Assembly: GCA_947175975.1 (NCBI GenBank)
Contig: CAMWOX010000055.1
Coordinates: 1-9,408 of the forward strand
DNA from: an uncultured Ruminococcus sp.
Lineage (GTDB): Bacteria; Bacillota; Clostridia; Oscillospirales; Ruminococcaceae
Reading direction: 5' to 3'
DNA: 9,408 bases
The notes beneath the pieces are model-generated. The model had not been told where the DNA came from. It worked only from the letters and a program-made list of their open reading frames with translations, and did no database searches. How positions within the stretch are numbered: the stretch's first letter is position 1; every line of letters starts with the position of its first letter. The position numbers and the translations under genes are program-made. Shown here piece after piece: positions 1 through 6,890 of this stretch.

Positions 1-117
1 ACACCGGAACAGATCCGGGAAATATTGCGGATCTATGAAAAAAATACAGAAAATAATGGGATTAAGAACAGGAAAAATGGTACAAGAGGTCTATATTTCA
101 AGGGAGGTTTACTTTGA
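1..117 (+). CDS. 3' end of an unrecognised upstream gene (partial)
   Basis: Frame 1 is open from the window edge to a TGA at 115-117, giving 38 codons that begin TPEQIREILRIYEKN and end FKGGLL. The first half looks like a charged amphipathic helix. The last residues are coded by the dut ribosome binding site, so the tail is probably unconstrained. The TGA overlaps the dut ATG as TGATG, which is the usual layout of translationally coupled genes and is the main reason to think this frame is real. I do not recognise the protein and too little is visible to assign a family. Confidence 0.4.
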   Translation, partial: TPEQIREILRIYEKNTENNGIKNRKNGTRGLYFKGGLL

Positions 118-566
118 TGCAGATTTATTTCAAGAAATTAAAGGCAGATGCAATTCTGCCGAAACGTGCGACAAATGCCAGTGCCGGGGCGGATCTCTAT
201 GCTTGTCTGGATACACCTGTAATTGTCCCGGCTGGAGAAACAGTTATGATTCCATTGGGGATTGCTGCCCAACCATCGGAATCCGGAATTGCGATGCTGG
301 TTTTTCCTCGTTCTGGTCTCGCTTCTAAATACGGCATTACACTAGCGAATGCTGTTGGTGTGGTGGATAGTGATTACCGAGGGGAATGGATGATCCCTCT
401 GCATAATATCAGTCAGGAAGCGTTTACAGTCACGCACGGCATGAGAATTGCACAGGTTGTTGTGACACCTGTTTTATTTCCGGAAATTTTAGAAACAGAT
501 CATCTGAATGAAACACAGAGAGGGTGTGCCGGTTTCGGATCATCCGGAATTACTACAGAGCTATAA
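117..566 (+). CDS. dut: deoxyuridine 5'-triphosphate nucleotidohydrolase (dUTPase)
   Basis: Hydrolyses dUTP to dUMP and pyrophosphate, supplying the dTMP precursor and keeping uracil out of DNA; the family is a cytosolic homotrimer. All five trimeric dUTPase motifs are visible in the 149 residues: AGADLYA (23-29), PRSGLASKYG (64-73), GVVDSDYRG (81-89, D84 being the likely catalytic Asp), GMRIAQ (108-113) and the C-terminal arm RGCAGFGSSG (135-144), which differs slightly from the common RGxGGFGSTG. Length is normal. I take the ATG at 117 rather than the TTG just before it, because AGGGAGGT (101-108) lies 8 bases upstream and the protein then starts MQIYFKKL as family members do. The ATG overlaps the preceding stop (TGATG). 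The next gene follows after 38 bases, probably in the same transcript. Confidence 0.96.
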   Translation: MQIYFKKLKADAILPKRATNASAGADLYACLDTPVIVPAGETVMIPLGIAAQPSESGIAMLVFPRSGLASKYGITLANAVGVVDSDYRGEWMIPLHNISQEAFTVTHGMRIAQVVVTPVLFPEILETDHLNETQRGCAGFGSSGITTEL

Positions 567-604
567 ATGAATAATTTAATAAGAAGAAACAGGAGGTATA
601 AAAA

Positions 605-877
605 ATGCAGCAAGGTGTTCTGAAAGGGATGCTCATGTTTGCGGTTTTGCTGGCCGCCGTGATTCTTGGTAGTCTCATTGGTGATTTTGCCAGAACCATT
701 GGTGGTATTGAATGGCTGGGACGAACGTTTGATGTCGGTGTTTCTACATTTGATCTGAATCTGAAAGTTTTCGTTGTGACACTTGGTTTCCAGATACATG
801 TAAGTGTTGCAGAAATTATTATGATTCTCGTCGGTATTTTATGTTACCCCAAGATCGCAAAAGTATTGTTCGGATGA
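605..877 (+). CDS. small two-helix membrane protein, DUF4321 type
   Basis: 90 residues with a strong ribosome binding site, AGGAGGT at 591-597, 7 bases before ATG. Two membrane segments are evident, about residues 7-27 and 66-85. Between them is a Gly/Asp/Phe-rich stretch (IGDFART, then a beta-like FDLNLKVFVVTLGF) that would lie outside the membrane. This pattern, the length and the position just ahead of mreB match the DUF4321 family of Clostridia, whose function is unknown to me. The recurrent neighbourhood suggests a link to cell shape or envelope work, but that is inference from context only. It ends 92 bases before mreB, with the mreB promoter in between, so it probably belongs to the dut transcript. 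Confidence 0.8.
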   Translation: MQQGVLKGMLMFAVLLAAVILGSLIGDFARTIGGIEWLGRTFDVGVSTFDLNLKVFVVTLGFQIHVSVAEIIMILVGILCYPKIAKVLFG

Positions 878-898
878 TAGTTTTTTCAGAAAAATAAC

Positions 899-927
899 TT
901 GTTTCCTGACCGGAAACATGGTATAAT
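899..927 (+). promoter_or_regulatory. sigma-A type promoter of the mre operon, with inverted repeat in the spacer
   Basis: The -35 box TTGTTT (899-904) and a perfect -10 box TATAAT (922-927) are separated by exactly 17 bases. A TGG just before the -10 (919-921) makes it an extended -10 promoter. GTTTCC (901-906) and GGAAAC (912-917) form a perfect 6-base inverted repeat with a 5-base centre; the left arm overlaps the -35. Transcription would start near 934-935, about 35 bases before mreB. Confidence 0.82.
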
Positions 928-969
928 AATAACAGAGATAAATGATCGGAACAAAAGGAGAAGAAAAAC

Positions 970-1992
970 ATGTTTACAAAAGATATTGGTGTTGATCTTG
1001 GTACAGCAAATACGTTGGTTTATCTGCGTGGAAAGGGAATTGTCCTGCGTGAACCCTCCGTTGTGGCTGTGAATACCAGAACGGAAAAAGCCCGTTATGT
1101 CGGAAAAGATGCAAAACAGGTGATCGGACGAACCCCCGGTTCTATCGTTGCAGTCAGACCGCTCCGGGAGGGTGTCATTGCAGATTTTGATTTGGCTGTT
1201 ACCATGTTGCAGGAGTTTATTCATAAATCTCTGATAGGACATATTTTTACAAAGGCAAGAGTCATTATCTGTATTCCGTCCGGGGTGACTTCTGTAGAAA
1301 GAAATGCCGTCCGGGAAGCAGCGGAAAGTGCAGGTGTGAAACAGGTATTCATTATCGAAGAGCCTATGGCGGCGGCGATTGGTGCAGGACTTCCTACAAC
1401 AGAACCGACGGGGAGCATGATTGTTGACATCGGCGGCGGCACAAGTGAGGTCGCAGTGGTCTCTATGGGCGGGATTGTCAGTTCACATTCTGTCAAATGT
1501 GCCGGAGATGCATTTGATACGGCGATTATGAATTTTATCAAGAAGAAATATAATTTATTGATCGGCGAACGTACAGCAGAACATGTGAAATTAACGATTG
1601 GTTCTGCATTCCCGGGTGAAAAAGAAGATTCCATGGAGATCAAGGGCAGGAATTTATTAAACGGTCTGCCGGAGAATGTGACGGTTTCTTCAGCAGAGAT
1701 CCGGGATGCCATGATCGAGCCATTATCCAGGATTCTGGATGCAGTCAAGTCAACTCTGGAAGAAACACCACCGGAACTTTCGGCAGATATTATTGACCAG
1801 GGAATTACACTTGCAGGCGGCGGCGCATTATTAAAAGGTCTGGATAAGCTGATCAACCGGGAAACGGGTATCCCGGTTTATATTGCGGAATATCCGCTTG
1901 ACTGCGTTGCGGAGGGTGCAGGAAAAGTATTGGAGAACATGGCAAAATATCAGGATACACTTGTGGAATATCTGAAATATTACGAGAAATAG
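970..1992 (+). CDS. mreB: rod-shape actin homologue MreB
   Basis: MreB is the bacterial actin that forms membrane-bound filaments guiding the elongasome (MreC, MreD, RodA, PBP2) in side-wall peptidoglycan synthesis. In the 340 residues I see the actin-superfamily nucleotide-binding motifs in order: phosphate 1 GVDLGTANT (7-15), the EEPMAAAIGAG segment (130-140), phosphate 2 MIVDIGGGTSE (150-160) and the adenosine motif ITLAGGGALL (279-288). Length is normal for the family. The N-terminus MFTKDIGVDLG leaves no long amphipathic tail before the fold, so membrane contact would rest on the internal hydrophobic loop, as in Gram-positive MreBs. AAGGAG (955-960) lies 9 bases before ATG. It is the first gene after its own strong promoter and is followed 25 bases later by mreC. 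Confidence 0.97.
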   Translation: MFTKDIGVDLGTANTLVYLRGKGIVLREPSVVAVNTRTEKARYVGKDAKQVIGRTPGSIVAVRPLREGVIADFDLAVTMLQEFIHKSLIGHIFTKARVIICIPSGVTSVERNAVREAAESAGVKQVFIIEEPMAAAIGAGLPTTEPTGSMIVDIGGGTSEVAVVSMGGIVSSHSVKCAGDAFDTAIMNFIKKKYNLLIGERTAEHVKLTIGSAFPGEKEDSMEIKGRNLLNGLPENVTVSSAEIRDAMIEPLSRILDAVKSTLEETPPELSADIIDQGITLAGGGALLKGLDKLINRETGIPVYIAEYPLDCVAEGAGKVLENMAKYQDTLVEYLKYYEK

Positions 1993-2017
1993 AAAGTAAT
2001 CCGGGTGATGATAAATT

Positions 2018-2878
2018 ATGATGAATTTTCTCAAAAGTATCAAATTCAGGATTATGCTCTGCCTGCTCGCACTGCTAGTCGGGATCATGTTATATGCCGT
2101 GTTTGTAGGAGGCTATACAATCAGTACAGTCAGTCTGTTTAAAACTGTAACTGCTCCTTTGCAGAATGCATCCAATGCGATTTCCGAACGTGTGGAGTAT
2201 GTGCTGGATTTATATCGGAATGCAGAAAGCTATTATCAGGAAAACAGGGAACTCCGGCAGGAAATTAATAAAATTCATACACAGCTTGCAGATTATGAAG
2301 AAACCAAGGCAGAACTGGAGAGGCTGGAGGCTTTTATCGGCATCAAGGAAAAGCACAGCGATTATTCCATGACAGCTCCCTTTGATGTGATCGGTTATGT
2401 GACGAATGATATTTATTTATCATTTATGATTGATGGCGGTTCAGAAGATGGAATCAGTCTTTATGATACTGTCGTGAGTGATCTGGGATTAGTGGGCGTA
2501 ATCACAGAACTGGGCGAGCATGTTTCCACAGTGACCACAATCCTGTCACCAGATCTGTCCATTGCAGCATGTACCAGTTCTTCCAGAGAAAAAGGTGTTC
2601 TCACGGGAAGTGTCGCACTGGCAGCGGAGGGATTATGCAAACTGGAATATCTGGAAAAAGATACAAAACTGAAAAAAGAAAAAATTATTCTGACAACCGG
2701 TGAAAATGGTTTGTTTCCAGGTGGTTATGTCATTGGTTATGTCAAAGATGTAGCCATGGATGATACAGGACTGACAGCATATGCTTCCGTAGAACCGGCA
2801 TCCGATTTAAAAAATCTGAGTATGGTTGTCGTGATCACGGATTTTAACGGAAAGGCGGATTGGTCAGATGTTGAATAA
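2018..2878 (+). CDS. mreC: rod shape-determining protein MreC
   Basis: MreC is a bitopic membrane protein whose extracytoplasmic part binds and activates PBP2 in the elongasome. The 286 residues show the family plan: a short basic N-terminus (KSIKFR), one membrane helix at about 11-32, a charged coiled coil at about 60-110 (heptad-like, with QENRELRQEINKIHTQL), then two beta-rich domains to the end. Glycine-turn signatures in the beta part include MIDGGSEDGI, GLVGVITELGEHVSTV and the late GLFPGGYVIGYV. The start has two adjacent ATGs (2018 and 2021); GGTGAT (2004-2009), complementary to part of the 16S rRNA tail, is the only ribosome-binding candidate and is weak, so either ATG could be used. 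The 3' end overlaps mreD by 11 bases. Confidence 0.93.
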   Translation: MMNFLKSIKFRIMLCLLALLVGIMLYAVFVGGYTISTVSLFKTVTAPLQNASNAISERVEYVLDLYRNAESYYQENRELRQEINKIHTQLADYEETKAELERLEAFIGIKEKHSDYSMTAPFDVIGYVTNDIYLSFMIDGGSEDGISLYDTVVSDLGLVGVITELGEHVSTVTTILSPDLSIAACTSSSREKGVLTGSVALAAEGLCKLEYLEKDTKLKKEKIILTTGENGLFPGGYVIGYVKDVAMDDTGLTAYASVEPASDLKNLSMVVVITDFNGKADWSDVE

Positions 2879-3431
2879 CAAGTATCGGAGCAGGAAATAT
2901 GCTTTTTTGCAGATACTGCAATGGATTCTGTTTGTAGTGGTGATCTTGTTGTGTTATCTGTTTGAAACTTCGGGGAGTTACCGCAAGCCGCTTATATTAA
3001 TTCCGGTTGCATTGTGTATTGCATCTCATACAGGAGAAATCCAGGCAATGGGTGTTGGGACAGCCTGCGGACTGCTGCTGGATCTGGCATGTGGGAAGTT
3101 AATTGGTTATAATGCTGTATTGCTTGTTGTATTCTGTGTGATGGTGTCGTTACTGTATCGCTATCTGTTAAAACAGAAATTATGGAATATGCTGTTTCTG
3201 ATTACAATCTGTGTGAGTCTGCAAGGCATTCTGGACTATGTGTTTTATTATGCAATCTGGGGACATGAGGATGTTGAACTGATTTTAGAAAAGAATATTA
3301 TTCCCTGTGGTATGATGACGATTTTTTCAGGGATTCTGTTTTATTTTGTGATTAAGAAAATTGCTGAATCCTGTCAGAATCAACGGATTCAGAAACTCGA
3401 GAAAATGAATTTGTTTTCTGATCTGGATTAA
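2868..3431 (+). CDS. mreD: rod shape-determining protein MreD
   Basis: MreD is the multi-pass membrane component of the elongasome and acts with MreC. The 187 residues are very hydrophobic, with about five to six membrane segments near 13-32, 41-54, 61-75, 83-101, 107-128 and 145-163. The GLLLDLACGKLIGYNA stretch (68-83) corresponds to the conserved G-D-G-G loop region typical of MreD. Sequence identity is low in this family, so the assignment rests on topology, that motif and the position between mreC and mrdA. The ATG lies inside mreC (11-base overlap, different frame) with a GG-rich site AAGGCGG (2852-2858) 9 bases upstream, indicating translational coupling. mrdA follows 24 bases later. 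Confidence 0.9.
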   Translation: MLNNKYRSRKYAFLQILQWILFVVVILLCYLFETSGSYRKPLILIPVALCIASHTGEIQAMGVGTACGLLLDLACGKLIGYNAVLLVVFCVMVSLLYRYLLKQKLWNMLFLITICVSLQGILDYVFYYAIWGHEDVELILEKNIIPCGMMTIFSGILFYFVIKKIAESCQNQRIQKLEKMNLFSDLD

Positions 3432-3455
3432 TGCAGATCAACTGAGGATACTGTT

Positions 3456-5501
3456 ATGACAAGAAATATTTCTGATTATGTGAAAATCCTGCTTTCGGTG
3501 TTGCTTGTACTGGCTTGTACCTGTTTCTGTGCTTTCCGGCTGATGAAAATCCAGGTCGTGGAGTCGCAGAATTATCAGAAAGATATCTCTACACAAAGCA
3601 GTTATACACAGAAAATCCCTGCGACCCGTGGAGAAATTATTGATGCTTCCGGGGATGTATTAGTCGGTAATCATGTCACTTATGCTGTGATGATCGATGA
3701 GGCGAATTTTCCGTCAGATTATCAGAAAGCGAATGAGATTTTATTAAGACTTGTACAGATTCTTTCAGAGGCAGAGATGGAATGGGCAGACACGCTCCCG
3801 ATTTCGATGAATGCACCCTATCGCTTCCGGATGGATGTTTCGAAAGAAGAATTGCTCCAGATGAAAGAGACCATTCATGTGAATGCTTATGCAACGGCGG
3901 AGAACTGCATGGATGTCCTCTGTGAGCGATTTGAGATCTCGGAAGGTTACACACCACGGCAACAGCGTATGATTGCAGGATTGCGTTATGCAATGCTGCA
4001 ATACGATTTTTCACTCTCGAATCAGTTTCAGGTTGCGGAAGAATTATCAATGGATGTTGTGACAGAGATTTCACAGCTTTCCATGCAGCTGCAAGGTGTT
4101 GTGATTTCTCAGATTCCGGAACGCAGAATTGAAATTGGTGATGTGATTCCCCATGAGATTGGCATGACCGGACCTATCTATGCTGAGAATGCTGAAGAAT
4201 ACAAAGAAAAGGGGTATTCTATGGATGCTATTGTCGGCATTAGCGGCATTGAGAAAGCCATGGAGGACGAGTTACAGGGAAAAGAGGGAACAAGAAAGAT
4301 TACATTCGAAAAAGGAGAGTTAATTTCGGATGAAATGATTGACCCTGTTGTCTGTGGCAATACGGTAAAATTAACAATTAATAGTGAATTTCAGAGAGGT
4401 TTGCAGGAGATTCTTGAAAAGTTTTTGAAAGACTTTGAAGGCTATAACATGAAAAAAGATGAGGACGGCAACAAGATCAACAATGGTGCATTAGTTGTCT
4501 TGGATGCAAAAACAGGAGCTGTTCTCGGAGAAGCCACTGCACCGAGCTATGATCTGAAATTATATTCTGAAGACTATGAAAAATTGCTGAATGATGCAGG
4601 ACAGCCATTGTTTAACCGTGCCACAATGGGCTTGTACCGTCCAGGTTCTACGTTCAAGACAATTACAGCAACTGCCGGACTGAATGAGGGAATTGTCACA
4701 GGAGATACAACGTTCTTTTGCGGACAGATGTATCAATATTATGATGTGAAATTCAGTTGTACTGGTTATCACAGGAATATTGCTGTTTCCAGAGCTTTAA
4801 TGGTCTCCTGCAACTCGTATTTCTATGAACTGGCAAGAATGCTGAATATCGATAAAATAGCAGAATATGCAGCTTATTATGGAATTGGACAGAATACTGG
4901 TATCGAAACAAGGGATTCTGCCGGGTATATGGCAACACCTGAGATATACCAGAAATTAGGTATCGAATGGACAGCCGGACAGGTTCTGCAAGCCGGTATC
5001 GGCAACGGTGAAACCATGGTCACACCATTACAGCTTGCCTGTGTTGCAAATACAATTGCAAACGAAGGTGTACGCTATGAGCCTTATCTGGTAGACAGTA
5101 TCTGGGATTACAGCCAGAAAAAATGCATCCGGAAGACAAAGCCGACTGTCGCATCCAGAATTGATTTACAGCAGGATAATGTCTATGCGGATATTGAACA
5201 TGGCATGATCCTGGCATCCGGCAATAGTTTTCCGTCAAAATATTCGCTCCGGAATCTCGGCTACGATGTGGCAATTAAGACTGGTACACCTCAGTCAGAC
5301 AGCCATTATCAGGATTCTGTTTTTATCGGCTATGCCCCTGCGGATGATCCGGAAATCGCTTTTGCCGGTGTGGTTGAAGGCGGGGAATACTCTAAATATA
5401 TGATCCGTCCTATTCTGGAATTATATGAAGAAATTTACAAAGCAGATCTTAGCGAAACAGATTCTACAGAAACGGATACAGGCAAGCAGAAAAAGAATTA
5501 A
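3456..5501 (+). CDS. mrdA: class B penicillin-binding protein 2 (elongation transpeptidase)
   Basis: Cross-links peptidoglycan strands during side-wall growth, as the D,D-transpeptidase partner of RodA; it is anchored in the membrane with its catalytic domain outside. The 681 residues contain a membrane anchor (about 10-29), the pedestal motif RGEIIDASG (58-66), a dimerisation domain, and then the transpeptidase domain starting near NNGALVVLDAKTGAVL. The catalytic triad motifs are all present: STFK (398-401, nucleophile S398), SCN (451-453) and KTGT (608-611). The protein is somewhat longer than E. coli PBP2 (633); no PASTA repeats are seen. The extreme C-terminus is a Ser/Thr/Glu/Asp-rich tail ending KQKKN, likely disordered. 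GAGG (3444-3447) lies 8 bases before ATG. Last gene of the mre operon; rodA is not adjacent. Confidence 0.94.
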   Translation: MTRNISDYVKILLSVLLVLACTCFCAFRLMKIQVVESQNYQKDISTQSSYTQKIPATRGEIIDASGDVLVGNHVTYAVMIDEANFPSDYQKANEILLRLVQILSEAEMEWADTLPISMNAPYRFRMDVSKEELLQMKETIHVNAYATAENCMDVLCERFEISEGYTPRQQRMIAGLRYAMLQYDFSLSNQFQVAEELSMDVVTEISQLSMQLQGVVISQIPERRIEIGDVIPHEIGMTGPIYAENAEEYKEKGYSMDAIVGISGIEKAMEDELQGKEGTRKITFEKGELISDEMIDPVVCGNTVKLTINSEFQRGLQEILEKFLKDFEGYNMKKDEDGNKINNGALVVLDAKTGAVLGEATAPSYDLKLYSEDYEKLLNDAGQPLFNRATMGLYRPGSTFKTITATAGLNEGIVTGDTTFFCGQMYQYYDVKFSCTGYHRNIAVSRALMVSCNSYFYELARMLNIDKIAEYAAYYGIGQNTGIETRDSAGYMATPEIYQKLGIEWTAGQVLQAGIGNGETMVTPLQLACVANTIANEGVRYEPYLVDSIWDYSQKKCIRKTKPTVASRIDLQQDNVYADIEHGMILASGNSFPSKYSLRNLGYDVAIKTGTPQSDSHYQDSVFIGYAPADDPEIAFAGVVEGGEYSKYMIRPILELYEEIYKADLSETDSTETDTGKQKKN

Positions 5502-5506
5502 TTTTT

Positions 5507-5526
5507 ATTTCCGCATTCGTGGAAAT
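5507..5526 (+). other. short hairpin after mrdA
   Basis: ATTTCCGC and GTGGAAAT form an 8-base stem (one G-U pair) around a 4-base ATTC loop, 5 bases after the mrdA stop. No run of T follows directly, so it is not a canonical intrinsic terminator; it may be a weak terminator or a 3' end-stabilising stem of the mre transcript. Confidence 0.35.
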
Positions 5527-5591
5527 CCATAGTTTTCGGACGTTGAATTTTCGTATTTTTCACAAAAATCAGTGTGGACGCAGAAATAAAT

Positions 5592-5619
5592 TTGACAAAA
5601 TTTCTATTTGTGTTATAAT
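5592..5619 (+). promoter_or_regulatory. strong extended -10 promoter of the minD-like/mgsA unit
   Basis: Consensus -35 TTGACA (5592-5597) and consensus -10 TATAAT (5614-5619) are 16 bases apart, with TGT (5611-5613) giving an extended -10. The downstream ATAATAATAGA resembles the start region of the mreB promoter. The position means that any start codon upstream of about 5626 cannot be translated from this transcript. Confidence 0.85.
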
Positions 5620-5642
5620 AATAATAGATATTTATTTTCTCA

Positions 5643-5650
5643 GAGAGGAG
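5643..5650 (+). promoter_or_regulatory. ribosome binding site that fixes a TTG start
   Basis: GAGAGGAG lies 8 bases before TTG at 5659. No ATG or GTG in that frame lies at a suitable distance, so this site decides the start of the MinD-like gene. Confidence 0.8.
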
Positions 5651-5658
5651 ATTTTGAT

Positions 5659-6414
5659 TTGGCTGATTCAAAACTGAAAGATCCTAAGTTGATTGCCATC
5701 ACTTCCGGCAAGGGCGGTACAGGAAAATCTTCTATTAGTTATGGTATTGGTTATACACTTGCCAAGCAGGGCAACCGGACATTGATTATTGAACTTGATT
5801 TCGGTCTGCGTTGTCTGGATATTATGTTCGGCATGAATGGCAATGTCAAGTATGATCTTGGCAATGTACTCAAAGATCATATGCAGATCCTTGATGCTGT
5901 GACACGTGTACCTTCTGCTAGCAATCTGGAAATCCTCTGTGCACCAAAAGATCCCTTTATGACTGTTACGGCAAAGCAGGTGGTCGAGATCTGCCGGAGT
6001 GTCCGGAAATACTATGATTTTATTATTATTGATACTGGTGCAGGGATCAGTTCGCATGTTTTTGATATTGTGGAGCAGGCAAATTTGATTCTGGTGGTAA
6101 CCACGCCTGACCCGATCTGTATCCGGGATGCAACCATGATGTCGGACGAATTTTATACTCGTGGGAACAAGCGGCAGAGGTTATTAATTAATAAAGTGAG
6201 TGCAGAAGCAATCAAGAGTCATATGATCCGAAATCTGGATGAGATTATTGATACTGTCGGTATTCAGCTGCTCGGTGTGATTCCAGATGATCTGATGCTG
6301 AAAGAATCTACCGGAAAAGGACAAACGCTCCCTGTGGATGCACCTAGTCTGGAAGCATTTGATGCTATTTCGAGACGACTGACCGGCGAACATGTTCCGC
6401 TGGTCATCAGATAA
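5659..6414 (+). CDS. MinD-like ParA-family P-loop ATPase, lacking a membrane-targeting tail
   Basis: 251 residues from a TTG start chosen by the ribosome binding site at 5643-5650; the longer frame back to 5608 would begin inside the promoter. Visible: deviant Walker A GKGGTGKSS (17-25, with K18 and K23), switch I ELDFGLRCLDIMFG (46-59; MinD usually has D-x-D and GLRNLD), and Walker B/switch II IIIDTGAGISS (122-132). The last is DSPAGIE in classical MinD and DTGAGIS in FlhG/YlxH. The C-terminus AFDAISRRLTGEHVPLVIR matches the helix that precedes the linker in MinD, then stops, so the usual amphipathic membrane-binding helix is absent. No minC or minE adjoins. MinD is the closest family by sequence feel and by position after mreBCD-mrdA, but a role in division-site placement is inference. 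Has its own promoter; mgsA follows after 45 bases. Confidence 0.82.
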   Translation: MADSKLKDPKLIAITSGKGGTGKSSISYGIGYTLAKQGNRTLIIELDFGLRCLDIMFGMNGNVKYDLGNVLKDHMQILDAVTRVPSASNLEILCAPKDPFMTVTAKQVVEICRSVRKYYDFIIIDTGAGISSHVFDIVEQANLILVVTTPDPICIRDATMMSDEFYTRGNKRQRLLINKVSAEAIKSHMIRNLDEIIDTVGIQLLGVIPDDLMLKESTGKGQTLPVDAPSLEAFDAISRRLTGEHVPLVIR

Positions 6415-6426
6415 TCAAATCTACAA

Positions 6427-6440
6427 ACCGCTCCTGCGGT
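6427..6440 (+). other. small GC-rich hairpin upstream of mgsA
   Basis: ACCGC and GCGGT form a perfect 5-base stem around TCCT, 2 bases before the AAAGGA (6443-6448) ribosome binding site of mgsA. The loop TCCT is complementary to AGGA in that site. It could tune mgsA translation or mRNA processing, but it is too short to be sure. Confidence 0.3.
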
Positions 6441-6459
6441 AGAAAGGAATGAGAGAGTT

Positions 6460-6861
6460 ATGACGATTGCTTTAATTGCACATGATGCCAAGAAAGAACT
6501 CATGATACAGTTCTGTACGGCGTACTGCGGCATCCTGTCAAGATATGACTTGTGTGCAACGGGTACAACCGGCAAGATGGTAGGGGAGGCAACAGGGCTG
6601 CCAATCCAGAAATATTTCAGCGGTTCACAGGGGGGCGGTGAACAGATCGCTGCCAAAATCTCCTGCGGCGAAGTGGATGTGTTGTTGTTTTTCCGTGATC
6701 CGGATCCCAGAGCAACTGAACTTAATGATATGACGCTCCTGCGTTTGTGTGATGTGCATAATGTTCCTATGGCAACGAATATCGCAACAGCAGAAGCACT
6801 AATTATGGCTTTGGAGAGAGGAGATCTAGACTGGCGAGAAGTGGGTGCGCCGTCACTTTAA
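6460..6861 (+). CDS. mgsA: methylglyoxal synthase-like protein with altered active site
   Basis: Methylglyoxal synthase converts dihydroxyacetone phosphate to methylglyoxal and phosphate in the cytosol, a bypass of lower glycolysis. The 133 residues match the family along their whole length: IALIAHD (3-9; H8/D9 equal E. coli H19/D20), phosphate-binding ATGTTG (33-38), SG at 54-55, LLFFRDP (75-81; D80 equals D91), D90 (equals D101), RLCDVHNVPMATN (95-107) and the clostridial-type end ALERGDLDWRE. With a constant offset of 11 to E. coli, the catalytic base Asp71 falls on Gly60 (GGGEQ instead of GGDQQ) and His98 falls on Glu87. Activity is therefore uncertain. The start has AAAGGA 11 bases upstream. 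Probably cotranscribed with the MinD-like gene. Confidence 0.88.
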   Translation: MTIALIAHDAKKELMIQFCTAYCGILSRYDLCATGTTGKMVGEATGLPIQKYFSGSQGGGEQIAAKISCGEVDVLLFFRDPDPRATELNDMTLLRLCDVHNVPMATNIATAEALIMALERGDLDWREVGAPSL

Positions 6862-6890
6862 AAAGAGAAAGATTTGTGAAAATTCTGGTT

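Noticed and set aside
114..116. TTG as the start of dut
   Set aside because: The ATG directly after it fits the ribosome binding site spacing and the family N-terminus, and it overlaps the preceding stop as TGATG.
35..328. 97-codon frame starting MKKIQKIMGLRTGK
   Set aside because: It overlaps dut in another frame for most of its length and its sequence beyond 117 is the out-of-frame shadow of the dUTPase motifs.
880..898. T-run/A-run palindrome after the DUF4321 gene as a terminator
   Set aside because: The stem is only A-T pairs with almost no loop and no following T tract; termination is not supported.
1221..1856. 211-codon reverse-strand frame across mreB
   Set aside because: Antisense shadow of a well-conserved gene, with no ribosome binding site or family resemblance.
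5555..5569. ATTTTT-CAC-AAAAAT inverted repeat in the mrdA-minD gap
   Set aside because: All-AT stem of six pairs in AT-rich intergenic DNA, with no T tract after it; expected by chance.
5608..5658. N-terminal extension of the MinD-like protein (MCYNNNRYLFSQRGDFD)
   Set aside because: It would begin inside the extended -10 promoter and translate the ribosome binding site; the TTG at 5659 has a good site at the right distance.
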